Of a DNA stretch of 64,000 nucleotides, positions 38,394-45,622 are shown piece by piece. The stretch spans positions 1-64,000 of the forward strand of contig JBBINV010000001.1 of assembly GCA_037443705.1 (NCBI GenBank). Reading direction: 5' to 3'. A program made the position numbers and the translations under genes. This DNA comes from 2-02-FULL-66-14 sp037443705 (GTDB lineage Bacteria; Pseudomonadota; Gammaproteobacteria; Burkholderiales; SG8-39). Under the pieces are notes generated by a model. That model worked only from the letters and a program-made list of their open reading frames with translations. It did not search any database and was not told the origin of the DNA. Position 1 is the first letter of the stretch; the number at the start of each line of letters is the position of its first letter.

Positions 38394-38811
38394 GCGGTTT
38401 CTCCAGCTGCTCGCGCAGCGCCTGAACGGTGCGCTTGAGCTGCGCGTTTTCCTCGGTCAGGCGCTGGACCGCTTTCTGTATCGCAGCTTCGCGCTCGGCG
38501 CGCGCGCCCTCGAGCGCCTCGCGCAGCGCGTGCGCGGTCGCGCGCAGCTCGTCGATTTCGGCGGCCGAGCGCTGCACGGCCTGTGCCACCGCCTGGTCGC
38601 GCTCGGCGTGCGCTCGCTCGAGCGCCTCGCGCAGCGCCGTCACGGTTTCGCGCAACTGCTTGATCTCCTCGGCCGCCGCGGCGCCCGCCTTCTGCACCGC
38701 GGTTTCGCGCTCGATGTGCGCGCGCTCGAGCGCCTCGCGCGTCGCGAGCAGCGCTTTCTTGGTTTCCTCGAGTTCGCGCTCGGGCGCTTGCGCGGCGGTC
38801 GCCACGGTCAT
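38383..38811 (-). CDS. coiled-coil repeat protein coupled to the cyclase
   Basis: Unrecognised protein of 142 residues. After about 20 residues (MTVATAAQAPERELEETKK) it consists of three 36-residue repeats beginning REALERA/REALEGA, then REQLEKPREG. It is rich in Ala, Glu and Arg, has no Cys, Pro-free helices over the repeats and no membrane segment, so a long helix or coiled coil is expected. The ATG at 38811 was chosen because GGAGGGG precedes it; ATGs at 38883 and 38934 give longer versions without such a site. Its stop overlaps the cyclase start, so it may be a partner or scaffold of the cyclase (inference). Confidence 0.75.
   Translation of the reverse strand: MTVATAAQAPERELEETKKALLATREALERAHIERETAVQKAGAAAAEEIKQLRETVTALREALERAHAERDQAVAQAVQRSAAEIDELRATAHALREALEGARAEREAAIQKAVQRLTEENAQLKRTVQALREQLEKPREG
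38416..38739 (-). repeat. three 108-bp in-frame tandem repeats
   Basis: Three units of exactly 108 bp (38632-38739, 38524-38631, 38416-38523) encode the 36-residue repeats of the coiled-coil protein. The anchor CTCGAGCGCCTCGCG recurs at 38509, 38617 and 38725 (first unit partly diverged downstream). No insertion or deletion separates the units. Confidence 0.9.
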
Positions 38812-39207
38812 TTCCCCTCCGGAGGCCGGAATCATAGTGGGTTGCCCTGCGGCGGTCCTGATTTCTTGATCGTAATTCCGCATATAAGAGTTTTCTAATG
38901 TGTTTCCTGACCTTCTGCAAACGGACTGCTGCAATGCAGCAACCGGCTTCCCCCGAAGAAGCCCGGTAGGGCGAGCGCCGCGTCAGTCACTTTCGGAATT
39001 GAGCGGACGATCTCGCGCACACGCGCCGACGGTGTGCATCAAGGTCGCACGATCACCGGGCGGGAGGAAGCCGAAGGGGGACTCGCTTCAGCGCGGCGCC
39101 GCCTTGTCGTGCTCGAGCGGCACGATTCCGTGCCGGTCGAGGCAAGGCAGGTCGAAGCAAACACCGGCGCCAGCTTCCGATCGGGCAGGCGCGCGGGCAG
39201 GAGCGCG
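38812..39207. other. 396-bp region without a recognised gene
   Basis: Lies between the coiled-coil gene and the end of the glutathione transferase gene, both on the minus strand. It should contain the promoter of the coiled-coil/cyclase pair: a minus-strand TTGCAG-17-TAGAAA can be read near 38893-38921, weak on its own. An inverted repeat TGCTGC-AAT-GCAGCA is at 38927-38941. The frame of the upstream transferase stays open for about 35 codons after its TAG; no family similarity supports translation. Confidence 0.6.
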
Positions 39208-39864
39208 CTACGCGTAGGGTTCGTCCGGCGCGTAGAAGTCCGTTTCGATCATGCCCTCGGCGATCCACTCCTTCACGGCCGGAGCCGACAGGAGCGATTG
39301 CCAGTATTGACCGGCTTTCCCGGAAACTTCGACCCCGTAGGTGACCAAGCGCGTGGCTACCGGCGCGTAATAGGCGTCGGCGGCGGTGAACTCGCCGAAC
39401 AGAAACGGTCCGCGCGCCAGAGACCAGATTTGAGCGATGCGCTCGATGTCGCGCGCCACCTCGTCGTTCATGCCCTTGCCGGGATGGCGCCCGCGCACGT
39501 TCATCGGCATGGCGCCGCGAAGCGAGCGAAATCCCGCATGCATCTCGGCGCAGACCGAGCGCGCGCGGGCGCGCTCGCGGGCTTCGGCAGGCCACAGCCC
39601 CTGGCCGGGAAAGAGATCGTTCGCGCGCTCGATGATCGCGAGCGTGTCCCAGGTCGCGAAGCCCTTGCCGGGCTCGCCTTCCCACAGGACCGGCACGAGC
39701 CCCGAGGGCGACAGCCGGGCGATGTTATCGCGCCAGTCCTGCGAACCGAACTTGACCTGGCGCTCGGCGAACGGGATTCCCGCCGCGCGCAGCGCGACCC
39801 ACGGGCGCATCGACCAGGAGGAGTAATCCTTGTTGCCGATGACGAGGGTGAGGGATTCGCTCAT
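39208..39864 (-). CDS. glutathione S-transferase family protein
   Basis: 218 residues. The thioredoxin-like N-terminal domain has LTLVIGNKDYSSWSMRPWVALRAAGIPF, with the Ser-rich catalytic region, and the glutathione-contacting segment GLVPVLWEGEPGKGFATWDTLAIIE. The all-helical C-terminal domain follows (RARARSVCAEMHAGFRSLRGAMPMN; GPFLFGEFTAADAYYAPVATRLVTYGV). This GST subtype is common and of unknown physiological substrate. It may be the last gene of a run that starts with the two small genes at 39964-40277. Confidence 0.9.
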   Translation of the reverse strand: MSESLTLVIGNKDYSSWSMRPWVALRAAGIPFAERQVKFGSQDWRDNIARLSPSGLVPVLWEGEPGKGFATWDTLAIIERANDLFPGQGLWPAEARERARARSVCAEMHAGFRSLRGAMPMNVRGRHPGKGMNDEVARDIERIAQIWSLARGPFLFGEFTAADAYYAPVATRLVTYGVEVSGKAGQYWQSLLSAPAVKEWIAEGMIETDFYAPDEPYA

Positions 39865-39963
39865 GAGTGCCCATCCTACCCAAATCTGCCGAAGCGGCGG
39901 GGCGGCGCCGGAACCGTTCTCCCGGCCCTCCTTTCTGCCCGGCGCGCCCCGCGCCGCGGTTGG

Positions 39964-40095
39964 TCAGGCGTCGCCGGGGAGGGTCAACCACCGGGCGAAG
40001 AAGGGCCAGCGCCTGAACCGCTTCCGCCGTCTCTCCCATCGGAATCGCGCGGGAAGCGCGCACTCGACGCCAAGGATCGCATCGCCGTAGTTCAT
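39964..40095 (-). CDS. small basic protein, translationally coupled (43 aa)
   Basis: Unrecognised 43-residue protein beginning MNYGDAILGVECALPARF. It is strongly basic in the middle (RWERRRKRFRRW) and aromatic towards the end (PFFARWLTLPGDA). Support for it being a gene: AGGAG 8 nt before the ATG, and a start codon that overlaps the stop of the preceding small gene (ATGA, 40092-40095). It has no membrane segment. Function unknown. Confidence 0.55.
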   Translation of the reverse strand: MNYGDAILGVECALPARFRWERRRKRFRRWPFFARWLTLPGDA

Positions 40096-40277
40096 GCGTG
40101 TCTCCTGTACAGACCCCGTGCCGCGAACAGAAGCGACAGCCCTGCCAGGACATCGGCTCGCAAACCGGCGAGAAGCAGGACCGCGCCGGCCAGCGCGAGG
40201 CCGACGAGCGTGCCGACGGCGAGCGCGAGTACGGCCAGGGAGACGAAATCGAGAACGAAGCATTGCGGCCTGGACAT
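40092..40277 (-). CDS. small membrane protein (61 aa)
   Basis: Unrecognised 61-residue protein, MSRPQCFVLDF followed by one or two hydrophobic helices (VSLAVLALAVGTLVGLALAG and AVLLLAGLRADVLAGLSLLF) and a basic C-terminus (RGLYRRHA). The ATG at 40277 has GGAG nine nt upstream; ATGs at 40289 and 40301 give slightly longer forms. It is divergent from the response regulator gene across 124 bp and overlaps the next small gene, so the pair looks like a real two-gene unit. Confidence 0.55.
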   Translation of the reverse strand: MSRPQCFVLDFVSLAVLALAVGTLVGLALAGAVLLLAGLRADVLAGLSLLFAARGLYRRHA

Positions 40278-40401
40278 GGCGTTCTCCATCGTTGCGCGCA
40301 TTAAAGCCCCCGAGGCAGGCGCCGATGGGCGCGAACGATGGCAAGGCCAAGAGGAAAAATGCAGGAAAAATGACGGCGCGCGTTCCGGTATAGTCCGGCG
40401 C

Positions 40402-41091
40402 ATGCCCAGACGCATCGCGCTCGTCGAGGACGACCCGGCGATCCGCGCCAATTACGCCGAGGCGCTCGGGCGCCACGGTTACGAGGTCGCGGCCTACGGC
40501 GGGCGGCGCGAGGCGCTCGAGGCGGCGCGCGCGCGGCTGCCGGACCTCGCCGTGATCGACATCGGCCTGGGCGACGAGGCCGAGGGCGGATTCGCGCTGT
40601 GCCGCGAGCTTCGCGCGCTCTCGGCACAGCTGCCGATCGTGTTCCTCACCGCGCGCGACTCGGATTTCGACGTCGTCTCGGGCCTGCGCATGGGCGCCGA
40701 CGACTACCTCACCAAGGACGTGAGCCTGCCGCACCTGCACGCGCGCATCGCGGCGCTTTTCCGGCGCATCGACGCGCTGCGGGAGGAAAAGCCGGTCGAA
40801 GAGAAGGTGGTGCGCGGCGCGCTCGAGCTCGATCTCAAGCGCTTCAGCGCCGCGTGGCGCGGCACGCGAGTCGAGCTCACGCTCACGGAATTCTGGATCG
40901 TGCATTCGCTCGCACGGCACCCCGGCCACGTCAAGAGCCGGGATCAGCTCATGCGCGACGCCGAGCTCGTGGTCGACGACGCCACGATCACCTCGCACGT
41001 CAAGCGCGTGCGCGCCAAGTTCCTCGCCGCCGACCCGGCGTTCGACGCGATCGAAACCGCGTACGGGCTCGGCTACCGCTGGAAGGGCTGA
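40402..41091 (+). CDS. OmpR/PhoB-type response regulator (dedicated-sortase-system-like)
   Basis: 229 residues. The receiver domain has the acidic pair ED at 9-11, the phosphorylated Asp at about residue 53 (LAVIDIGLGDE), Thr in FLTARDS and Lys in YLTKDVS. A winged-helix DNA-binding domain follows (LTLTEFWIVHSLARHPGHVKSRDQLM; TITSHVKRVRAKF; AIETAYGLGYRW). The phrases IDIGLGDE...GGFALCRELRAL, FLTARDSDFDVVSGLRMGADDYLTKD and LARHPGHVKSRDQLM recall the 'proteobacterial dedicated sortase system' response regulator family. A TATAGT lies 7 nt before the ATG, which has no ribosome-binding site. The cognate kinase gene follows after 5 nt. Confidence 0.88.
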   Translation: MPRRIALVEDDPAIRANYAEALGRHGYEVAAYGGRREALEAARARLPDLAVIDIGLGDEAEGGFALCRELRALSAQLPIVFLTARDSDFDVVSGLRMGADDYLTKDVSLPHLHARIAALFRRIDALREEKPVEEKVVRGALELDLKRFSAAWRGTRVELTLTEFWIVHSLARHPGHVKSRDQLMRDAELVVDDATITSHVKRVRAKFLAADPAFDAIETAYGLGYRWKG

Positions 41092-41096
41092 GAGCG

Positions 41097-42602
41097 GTGC
41101 CGCGGCTGGGGCTGCGCGCGAAGCTAGCGCTCGTGGCGCTCGTGCTGCTGGTGCTCCCGCTCGCGGCCTGGCAGTTCGTGCGCGAGATGGAGCGGTTCCT
41201 GCTCGCGGCGCAGGAGGAGTCGCTCGGCGCGACGGCCCGCGCCGTGGCCACCGTCCTGCACGAGCGGCCGCAGCTGCTCGGGGCGCGTCCTGCGGACGAA
41301 TCGGTGCTGCGGCGCGAAGCCGAGCGCGAGCTGCAGCGGCTCACGGGCGCGGCGCCCGCGCCGGAGATCGAATCGCCCCGCGCGAGCAGCGAGGTGAACG
41401 CGATCCTCCGAGGGGTGCAGCGCGCGGGCCTGCGCACCTGGGTGGTGAGCCGCGATTACCGGGTGCTCGCGCTCGCCGGCTCGCTCGCGGGTGAATCGCT
41501 CGCCGACGAGGCGATCGCCGCCGCGCCGGAGATCGCGGCCGCGATCCAGGGGGCCGCACGTACCCGCGCGCGTCCCGCGCGGGACGGCGCGGCGACGATC
41601 GTCTCGGCAGCGCATCCGATCTGGACCGGAAACGAGGTCGTCGGCGCGGTGGTCGTGGAGGAGCCCGCGAGCCGGCTCGAGCTGCTCAGGAGCCGGGTGC
41701 TCGAGCGGCTGCTCGCGGTGACGCTCGCCGCGTTCGTGCTCTCGGGCGCCGTGCTTCTGTGGTTCGCGACGCGCATCTCGGGCCGCATCCGGCGGCTGCG
41801 CGACGAGGCCGAGGCCGCGACCGACGCGCGTGGCCGCGTCACCCGGCTCGTCACGGCGCAGGCCGCCGGCGACGAGATCGGGGATCTCTCGCGCAGCTTC
41901 ACCACGGTGCTCCAGCGCCTTGCGCGCTACAACGCGTACCTCGAAGGGATGGCGGGCCGGCTCTCGCACGAGCTGCGCACGCCGATCGCGGTGGTGCGCT
42001 CCTCGCTCGAGAACCTGCGCGCGGCGCGCGGGCCGCAGGAGGCGCAGACGTATCTCGCGCGCGCGGAGGAGGGTCTTGCGCGGCTCTCCACGATCCTCGC
42101 GCGCATGAGCGAGGCGAGCCGCCTCGAGCAGGGCCTCGCGCAGGCGGCGCGGGAGCGCTTCGACGCCGCGGCGGTCGTGAAGGGCTGCGTAGAGGGCTAC
42201 CGGCTCGCCTATGCCGCCCGCCCTTTTCAGCTTGAGCTTCCCGCGCAGCCGGTGCCGCTCGAGGGCTCGCCCGATTCGCTCGCGCAGATGCTCGACAAGC
42301 TGGTCGAGAACGCGCACGATTTCGCGATACCCGGAACGCCGATCCGGATAGGGCTCGGCGCGGACGGGCGGCTCAGAGTGGAGAACGAGGGCCCGCCGCT
42401 GCCCGAGCCGATCCGGGAGTCGCTGTTCGACTCGATGACCTCGCTGCGGCGCGCCGAGGGCGGCAGCGCCGCGCCGCACCTCGGGCTGGGCCTCTACATC
42501 GCGCGCCTCATTGCCGAGTTCCACGGCGGCGCGCTCGTGGCGGAGAACCTGCCCGGCGGGCGCGGGGTCGCCTTCATCGCGTCGCTCAAGCCGACCGTAT
42601 AA
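41097..42602 (+). CDS. membrane sensor histidine kinase
   Basis: 501 residues from the GTG at 41097. A first membrane helix (LALVALVLLVLPLAAWQFV, about 9-27) is followed by a periplasmic sensor of about 180 residues, a second helix near residues 205-225, a HAMP-like linker (ATRISGRIRRLRDEAEAA), the HisKA domain with His at about 291 (GRLSHELRTPIAVVRSSLENL), and a HATPase domain with LVENAHDFA and HLGLGLYIARLIAEFHGG. It pairs with the response regulator 5 nt upstream. Similarity of RR and kinase to the dedicated-sortase-system pair is from memory of the family; the sensed signal is unknown. Confidence 0.88.
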   Translation: MPRLGLRAKLALVALVLLVLPLAAWQFVREMERFLLAAQEESLGATARAVATVLHERPQLLGARPADESVLRREAERELQRLTGAAPAPEIESPRASSEVNAILRGVQRAGLRTWVVSRDYRVLALAGSLAGESLADEAIAAAPEIAAAIQGAARTRARPARDGAATIVSAAHPIWTGNEVVGAVVVEEPASRLELLRSRVLERLLAVTLAAFVLSGAVLLWFATRISGRIRRLRDEAEAATDARGRVTRLVTAQAAGDEIGDLSRSFTTVLQRLARYNAYLEGMAGRLSHELRTPIAVVRSSLENLRAARGPQEAQTYLARAEEGLARLSTILARMSEASRLEQGLAQAARERFDAAAVVKGCVEGYRLAYAARPFQLELPAQPVPLEGSPDSLAQMLDKLVENAHDFAIPGTPIRIGLGADGRLRVENEGPPLPEPIRESLFDSMTSLRRAEGGSAAPHLGLGLYIARLIAEFHGGALVAENLPGGRGVAFIASLKPTV

Positions 42603-42625
42603 TCGCCGAGGGCATGGGAGGCTCG

Positions 42626-43405
42626 ATGCGGCCGCTCGCCGAGCTCGCCACCGAGGGAATCCGGGGCGTTCTCTTCGATCTCGACGATACGCTAACCACC
42701 GAAGGGCGGCTCACGGCGCAGGCCTACGGCGCGCTCGAGCGCCTCAAAGGCGCGGGGTTCATCGTCGTCCCGATCACCGGGCGCCCGGCGGGGTGGTGCG
42801 ACCACATCGCGCGCATGTGGCCGGTGGACGCCGTGGTCGGCGAGAACGGTGCCTTCTACTTCTCGTATCGGGACGGGAAGCTGACGAAACGGTTTCACGA
42901 CGAGGAACGCGTCCGCCTTGAAAAGCGCTCGCGCCTTCATGCGATTGCAGAGCGCATCCTGCGCGAGGTTCCGGGCTGCGCCGTCGCCGCCGACCAGCCC
43001 TATCGCGAGACCGACCTCGCGATCGACTACTGCGAGGACGTGCCTGCGCTGCCGCTCGAGGCCGCCGAGCGCATCGCCGCGCTGATGCGCGAAGCGGGCC
43101 TCACCGCCAAGGTAAGCTCGATCCACGTCAACGGCTGGTTCGGCGACTACGACAAGCTCGCGATGACACGCCTTCTGCTTTCCGAGAGATTCGGCATTGA
43201 CCTGGAGAGCGAAAACGCGCAATTCGTCTTCGCCGGCGATTCGCCGAATGACGCACCGATGTTCTCGTTCTTCCCGAAATCGGTGGGGGTGGCCAACGTC
43301 AGGCGCTTCGCCGGCCATCTGGTCGCCGAGCCCAAATACATGACGGCCCGGCAGTCCGGGGCCGGATTCGCCGCGCTCGTCGAGCACCTTCTCCGGAAAT
43401 CCTAG
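42626..43405 (+). CDS. HAD-superfamily hydrolase (subfamily IIB)
   Basis: Predicted phosphatase of 259 residues. Motif I is LFDLDDTLTTEG with the nucleophilic Asp, motif II PITGRP, and the C-terminal motif FAGDSPNDAPMF. The cap between about residues 75 and 190 is of the Cof/mannosyl-3-phosphoglycerate phosphatase type (ENGAFYF near its start). Substrate unknown; sugar phosphates are usual. The start at 42626 is preceded by GGGAGG; ATG 42614 is an alternative. A TATAAT at 42598-42603 overlaps the kinase stop and could give separate transcription. Its TAG shares a base with the next gene's GTG. Confidence 0.85.
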   Translation: MRPLAELATEGIRGVLFDLDDTLTTEGRLTAQAYGALERLKGAGFIVVPITGRPAGWCDHIARMWPVDAVVGENGAFYFSYRDGKLTKRFHDEERVRLEKRSRLHAIAERILREVPGCAVAADQPYRETDLAIDYCEDVPALPLEAAERIAALMREAGLTAKVSSIHVNGWFGDYDKLAMTRLLLSERFGIDLESENAQFVFAGDSPNDAPMFSFFPKSVGVANVRRFAGHLVAEPKYMTARQSGAGFAALVEHLLRKS

Positions 43406-44199
43406 TGGATTGGTGGTGGGCGTACCTCGCGATCGGGCTTGCGGTGGGGTTTCTCGCCGGCCTGCTCGGCATCGGCGGCGGCCTGACGATGGTCCCGCTG
43501 CTGGTCTTCGTGTTCACCGCCAAGGGCTTTCCCGCGGCGCACCTGATGCACCTCACGCTCGGGACCGCGCTCGCGACGGTCGCGTTCACGTCGCTCTCGA
43601 GCGTGCGTGCGCATCATCGCCACGGCTCGGTGGACTGGCCGATCGCGCGCGCGATGGCACCCGGGATCGTAGCGGGTTCCTTCGCCGCCGCGCTCGCCGC
43701 GGGGCTGGTGCCTACGCGCCCGCTCGCGGCGTTTTTCACCGCGTTCCTCTTCTACGCCGCCACGCAGATGTTCTTCGAGTTGAAGCCGGGCGCCGGACGC
43801 GAGCTGCCGCGCGCACCGGGCCTGTTCGCCGCGGGCGCGGCGATCGGCGCGCTCTCGAGCCTGCTCGCGGCGGGCGGCGCGTTCCTCTCGATTCCGTTCC
43901 TCGCCTGGTGCCGGGTGCCGCTCAAGCGCGCGATCGGCACGGCCGCGGCGAACGGCTTTCCGATCGCGGCGGCCGGAAGCCTCGGCTACGTCGCGCAGGG
44001 GCTGCGCGCCGAAGGATTGCCCGCGGGGACGTTCGGCTACGTCTACCTGCCGGCGCTCGGCTTCATCGTCGCGACCAGCATGCTGGCCGCGCCGCTCGGG
44101 GCGCGCCTCATGCACCGGCTCCCGGTGCGGCGGCTGCGGATCGTGTTCGCGCTGATGCTCTACGTGCTCGCCGCGCGGATGCTCTTCACGCTCTGGTGA
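43405..44199 (+). CDS. TSUP family (TauE/SafE) permease
   Basis: 264 residues with about eight membrane helices. The glycine-rich N-terminal motif LAVGFLAGLLGIGGGLTMVPLL and its second-half counterpart GALSSLLAAGGAFLSIPFL show the internal duplication typical of TauE/SafE/TSUP proteins, exporters of sulfoacetate or other organic anions. The GTG start overlaps the stop of the HAD gene (TAGTG). The 3' end overlaps the convergent malonyl-CoA synthetase gene by 14 nt. Substrate unknown. Confidence 0.88.
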   Translation: MDWWWAYLAIGLAVGFLAGLLGIGGGLTMVPLLVFVFTAKGFPAAHLMHLTLGTALATVAFTSLSSVRAHHRHGSVDWPIARAMAPGIVAGSFAAALAAGLVPTRPLAAFFTAFLFYAATQMFFELKPGAGRELPRAPGLFAAGAAIGALSSLLAAGGAFLSIPFLAWCRVPLKRAIGTAAANGFPIAAAGSLGYVAQGLRAEGLPAGTFGYVYLPALGFIVATSMLAAPLGARLMHRLPVRRLRIVFALMLYVLAARMLFTLW

Positions 44200-45622
44200 A
44201 GGTCTCGCGCAGCACGTTCTTCTGCACCTTGCCCATGGCGTTGCGCGGAAGCTCCGCAACGAAATGCACGCGCTTCGGCACCTTGAAGTTCGCGAGCCTG
44301 GATTTCAGGTGCTCGATCACCGCGGCCTCGGTGAGCTGCGCGCCGGATCGGAGAACGACGACCGCGGTCACCGCCTCGCCGAAGTCGGGGTGCGGAACGC
44401 CGATCACCGCGGACTCGGCCACGCCCGGAATCGCGTCGAGCACGAGCTCGATCTCCTTGGGATAGACGTTATAGCCGCCGGAGATGACCAGGTCCTTGGC
44501 GCGCCCCACGATCGAGAGGTAGCCGTCGGCCGAGAACCGGCCGATGTCGCCGGTCCGGAACCAGCCGTCGGCGGTGAACTCCTCGCGCGTTTTACCGGGC
44601 TGGCGCCAGTAGCCGGCGAACACGTTGGGGCCCCGGACCTCGATCTCGCCCGGATCTCCCGCCACGCGCACCTCGATCCCGGGCAGCGGCGGGCCGACGG
44701 TGCCGGCGCGGCGCTTGCCTTCGTAGGGGTTGGAGCTGATCATGCCGGCCTCCGACATCCCGTAGCGCTCGAGGATGGTATGCCCGGTGCGCTGCCGGAA
44801 CTGGTTGAACGTGTCCTCGAGGAGCGGCGCCGACCCGGAGACGAAGAGCCGCATTCCGGCGCAAAGCGCACGGTCGAGGCGCGAATCGGCGAGCAGCCGC
44901 ACGTAGTACGTCGGCACGCCCATGAAGACAGTCGCGCGGGGCAGCCGCCGGATCACCTCCGGCGCATCGAATTTCTCGAGAAAGAGCATCGGGCTCGCAT
45001 TCGCGAGCGCGGTGTGCAGCGCGACGAACAGGCCGTGCACGTGAAAAAGCGGCAGCGCGTGCAGCAGCACGTCGCCCGGCCGGAAACCCCAGGCGCGGTG
45101 CAGCGTGAACGCGTTCGAAGAAAGGTTCCCGTGCGTCAGCATCGCGCCCTTGGAGCGCCCGGTCGTGCCCGAGGTGTAGATCAGCGCCGCGAGGTCGCCG
45201 GGGGCGCTATCCACGGTACGAAAATCCGCGGACTGGCCAGCGGCATCCTCCAGCGAGAACAGGTTCGGCACGGCCCGGAACCACGCACGGCAGGACTCGC
45301 GGCAGAAAGCCGCCTCCGGCTCGGCGTCGGCGAGAAAGTACGCGACCTCGCGTTCCTGGTAGGCGGTGTTCAGCGGCACGTACACGAGGCCCGCGCGCAG
45401 GCACCCGAGGTAGAGGAACACCGCCTCGGGACGCTTGTCGATCTGCGCGACGACCCGGTCGCCGGGAGCGAGGCCTGCGGCCCGGAGCAGGTTCGCGAAG
45501 CGCGCGCTCCCGGCTTCGAGATCGGCGTATCGGTAGCGCGCGCCGTCCGCGGTCTCGAGGCAGATCGCCTCGAGCGCACCCGCGAACCGCGCCGCGAGCA
45601 GTGCGTAAAGGTTAGTTGTCAA
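44186..45622 (-). CDS. malonyl-CoA synthetase-like AMP-forming ligase
   Basis: ANL-superfamily acyl-CoA synthetase of 478 residues. AMP-binding signature LIYTSGTTGRSKGAMLTH, then ALPLFHVHGLFVALHTAL, the adenine-binding YGMSEAG, DGWFRTGDIGRFSADGYLSIVGRAKDLVISGGYNVYP and the C-terminal lysine region NAMGKVQKN. The FHVHGLFVALH stretch and short length are typical of MatB malonyl-CoA synthetases, so malonate is the best guess for the substrate. The start is a TTG at 45620-45622 inside the end of the Bug receptor gene (11-nt overlap), which suggests coupled expression with that receptor. Confidence 0.83.
   Translation of the reverse strand: MTTNLYALLAARFAGALEAICLETADGARYRYADLEAGSARFANLLRAAGLAPGDRVVAQIDKRPEAVFLYLGCLRAGLVYVPLNTAYQEREVAYFLADAEPEAAFCRESCRAWFRAVPNLFSLEDAAGQSADFRTVDSAPGDLAALIYTSGTTGRSKGAMLTHGNLSSNAFTLHRAWGFRPGDVLLHALPLFHVHGLFVALHTALANASPMLFLEKFDAPEVIRRLPRATVFMGVPTYYVRLLADSRLDRALCAGMRLFVSGSAPLLEDTFNQFRQRTGHTILERYGMSEAGMISSNPYEGKRRAGTVGPPLPGIEVRVAGDPGEIEVRGPNVFAGYWRQPGKTREEFTADGWFRTGDIGRFSADGYLSIVGRAKDLVISGGYNVYPKEIELVLDAIPGVAESAVIGVPHPDFGEAVTAVVVLRSGAQLTEAAVIEHLKSRLANFKVPKRVHFVAELPRNAMGKVQKNVLRETFTRA

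Noticed and set aside
38416..38739. CRISPR array
   Set aside because: The 108-bp periodicity has no spacers; it is a continuous in-frame protein repeat. No other regularly spaced direct repeats were found in the window.
39053..39685. 210-codon minus-strand frame overlapping the glutathione transferase gene
   Set aside because: Arg/Ala-rich, out of frame with the recognised transferase, without start signals or motifs.
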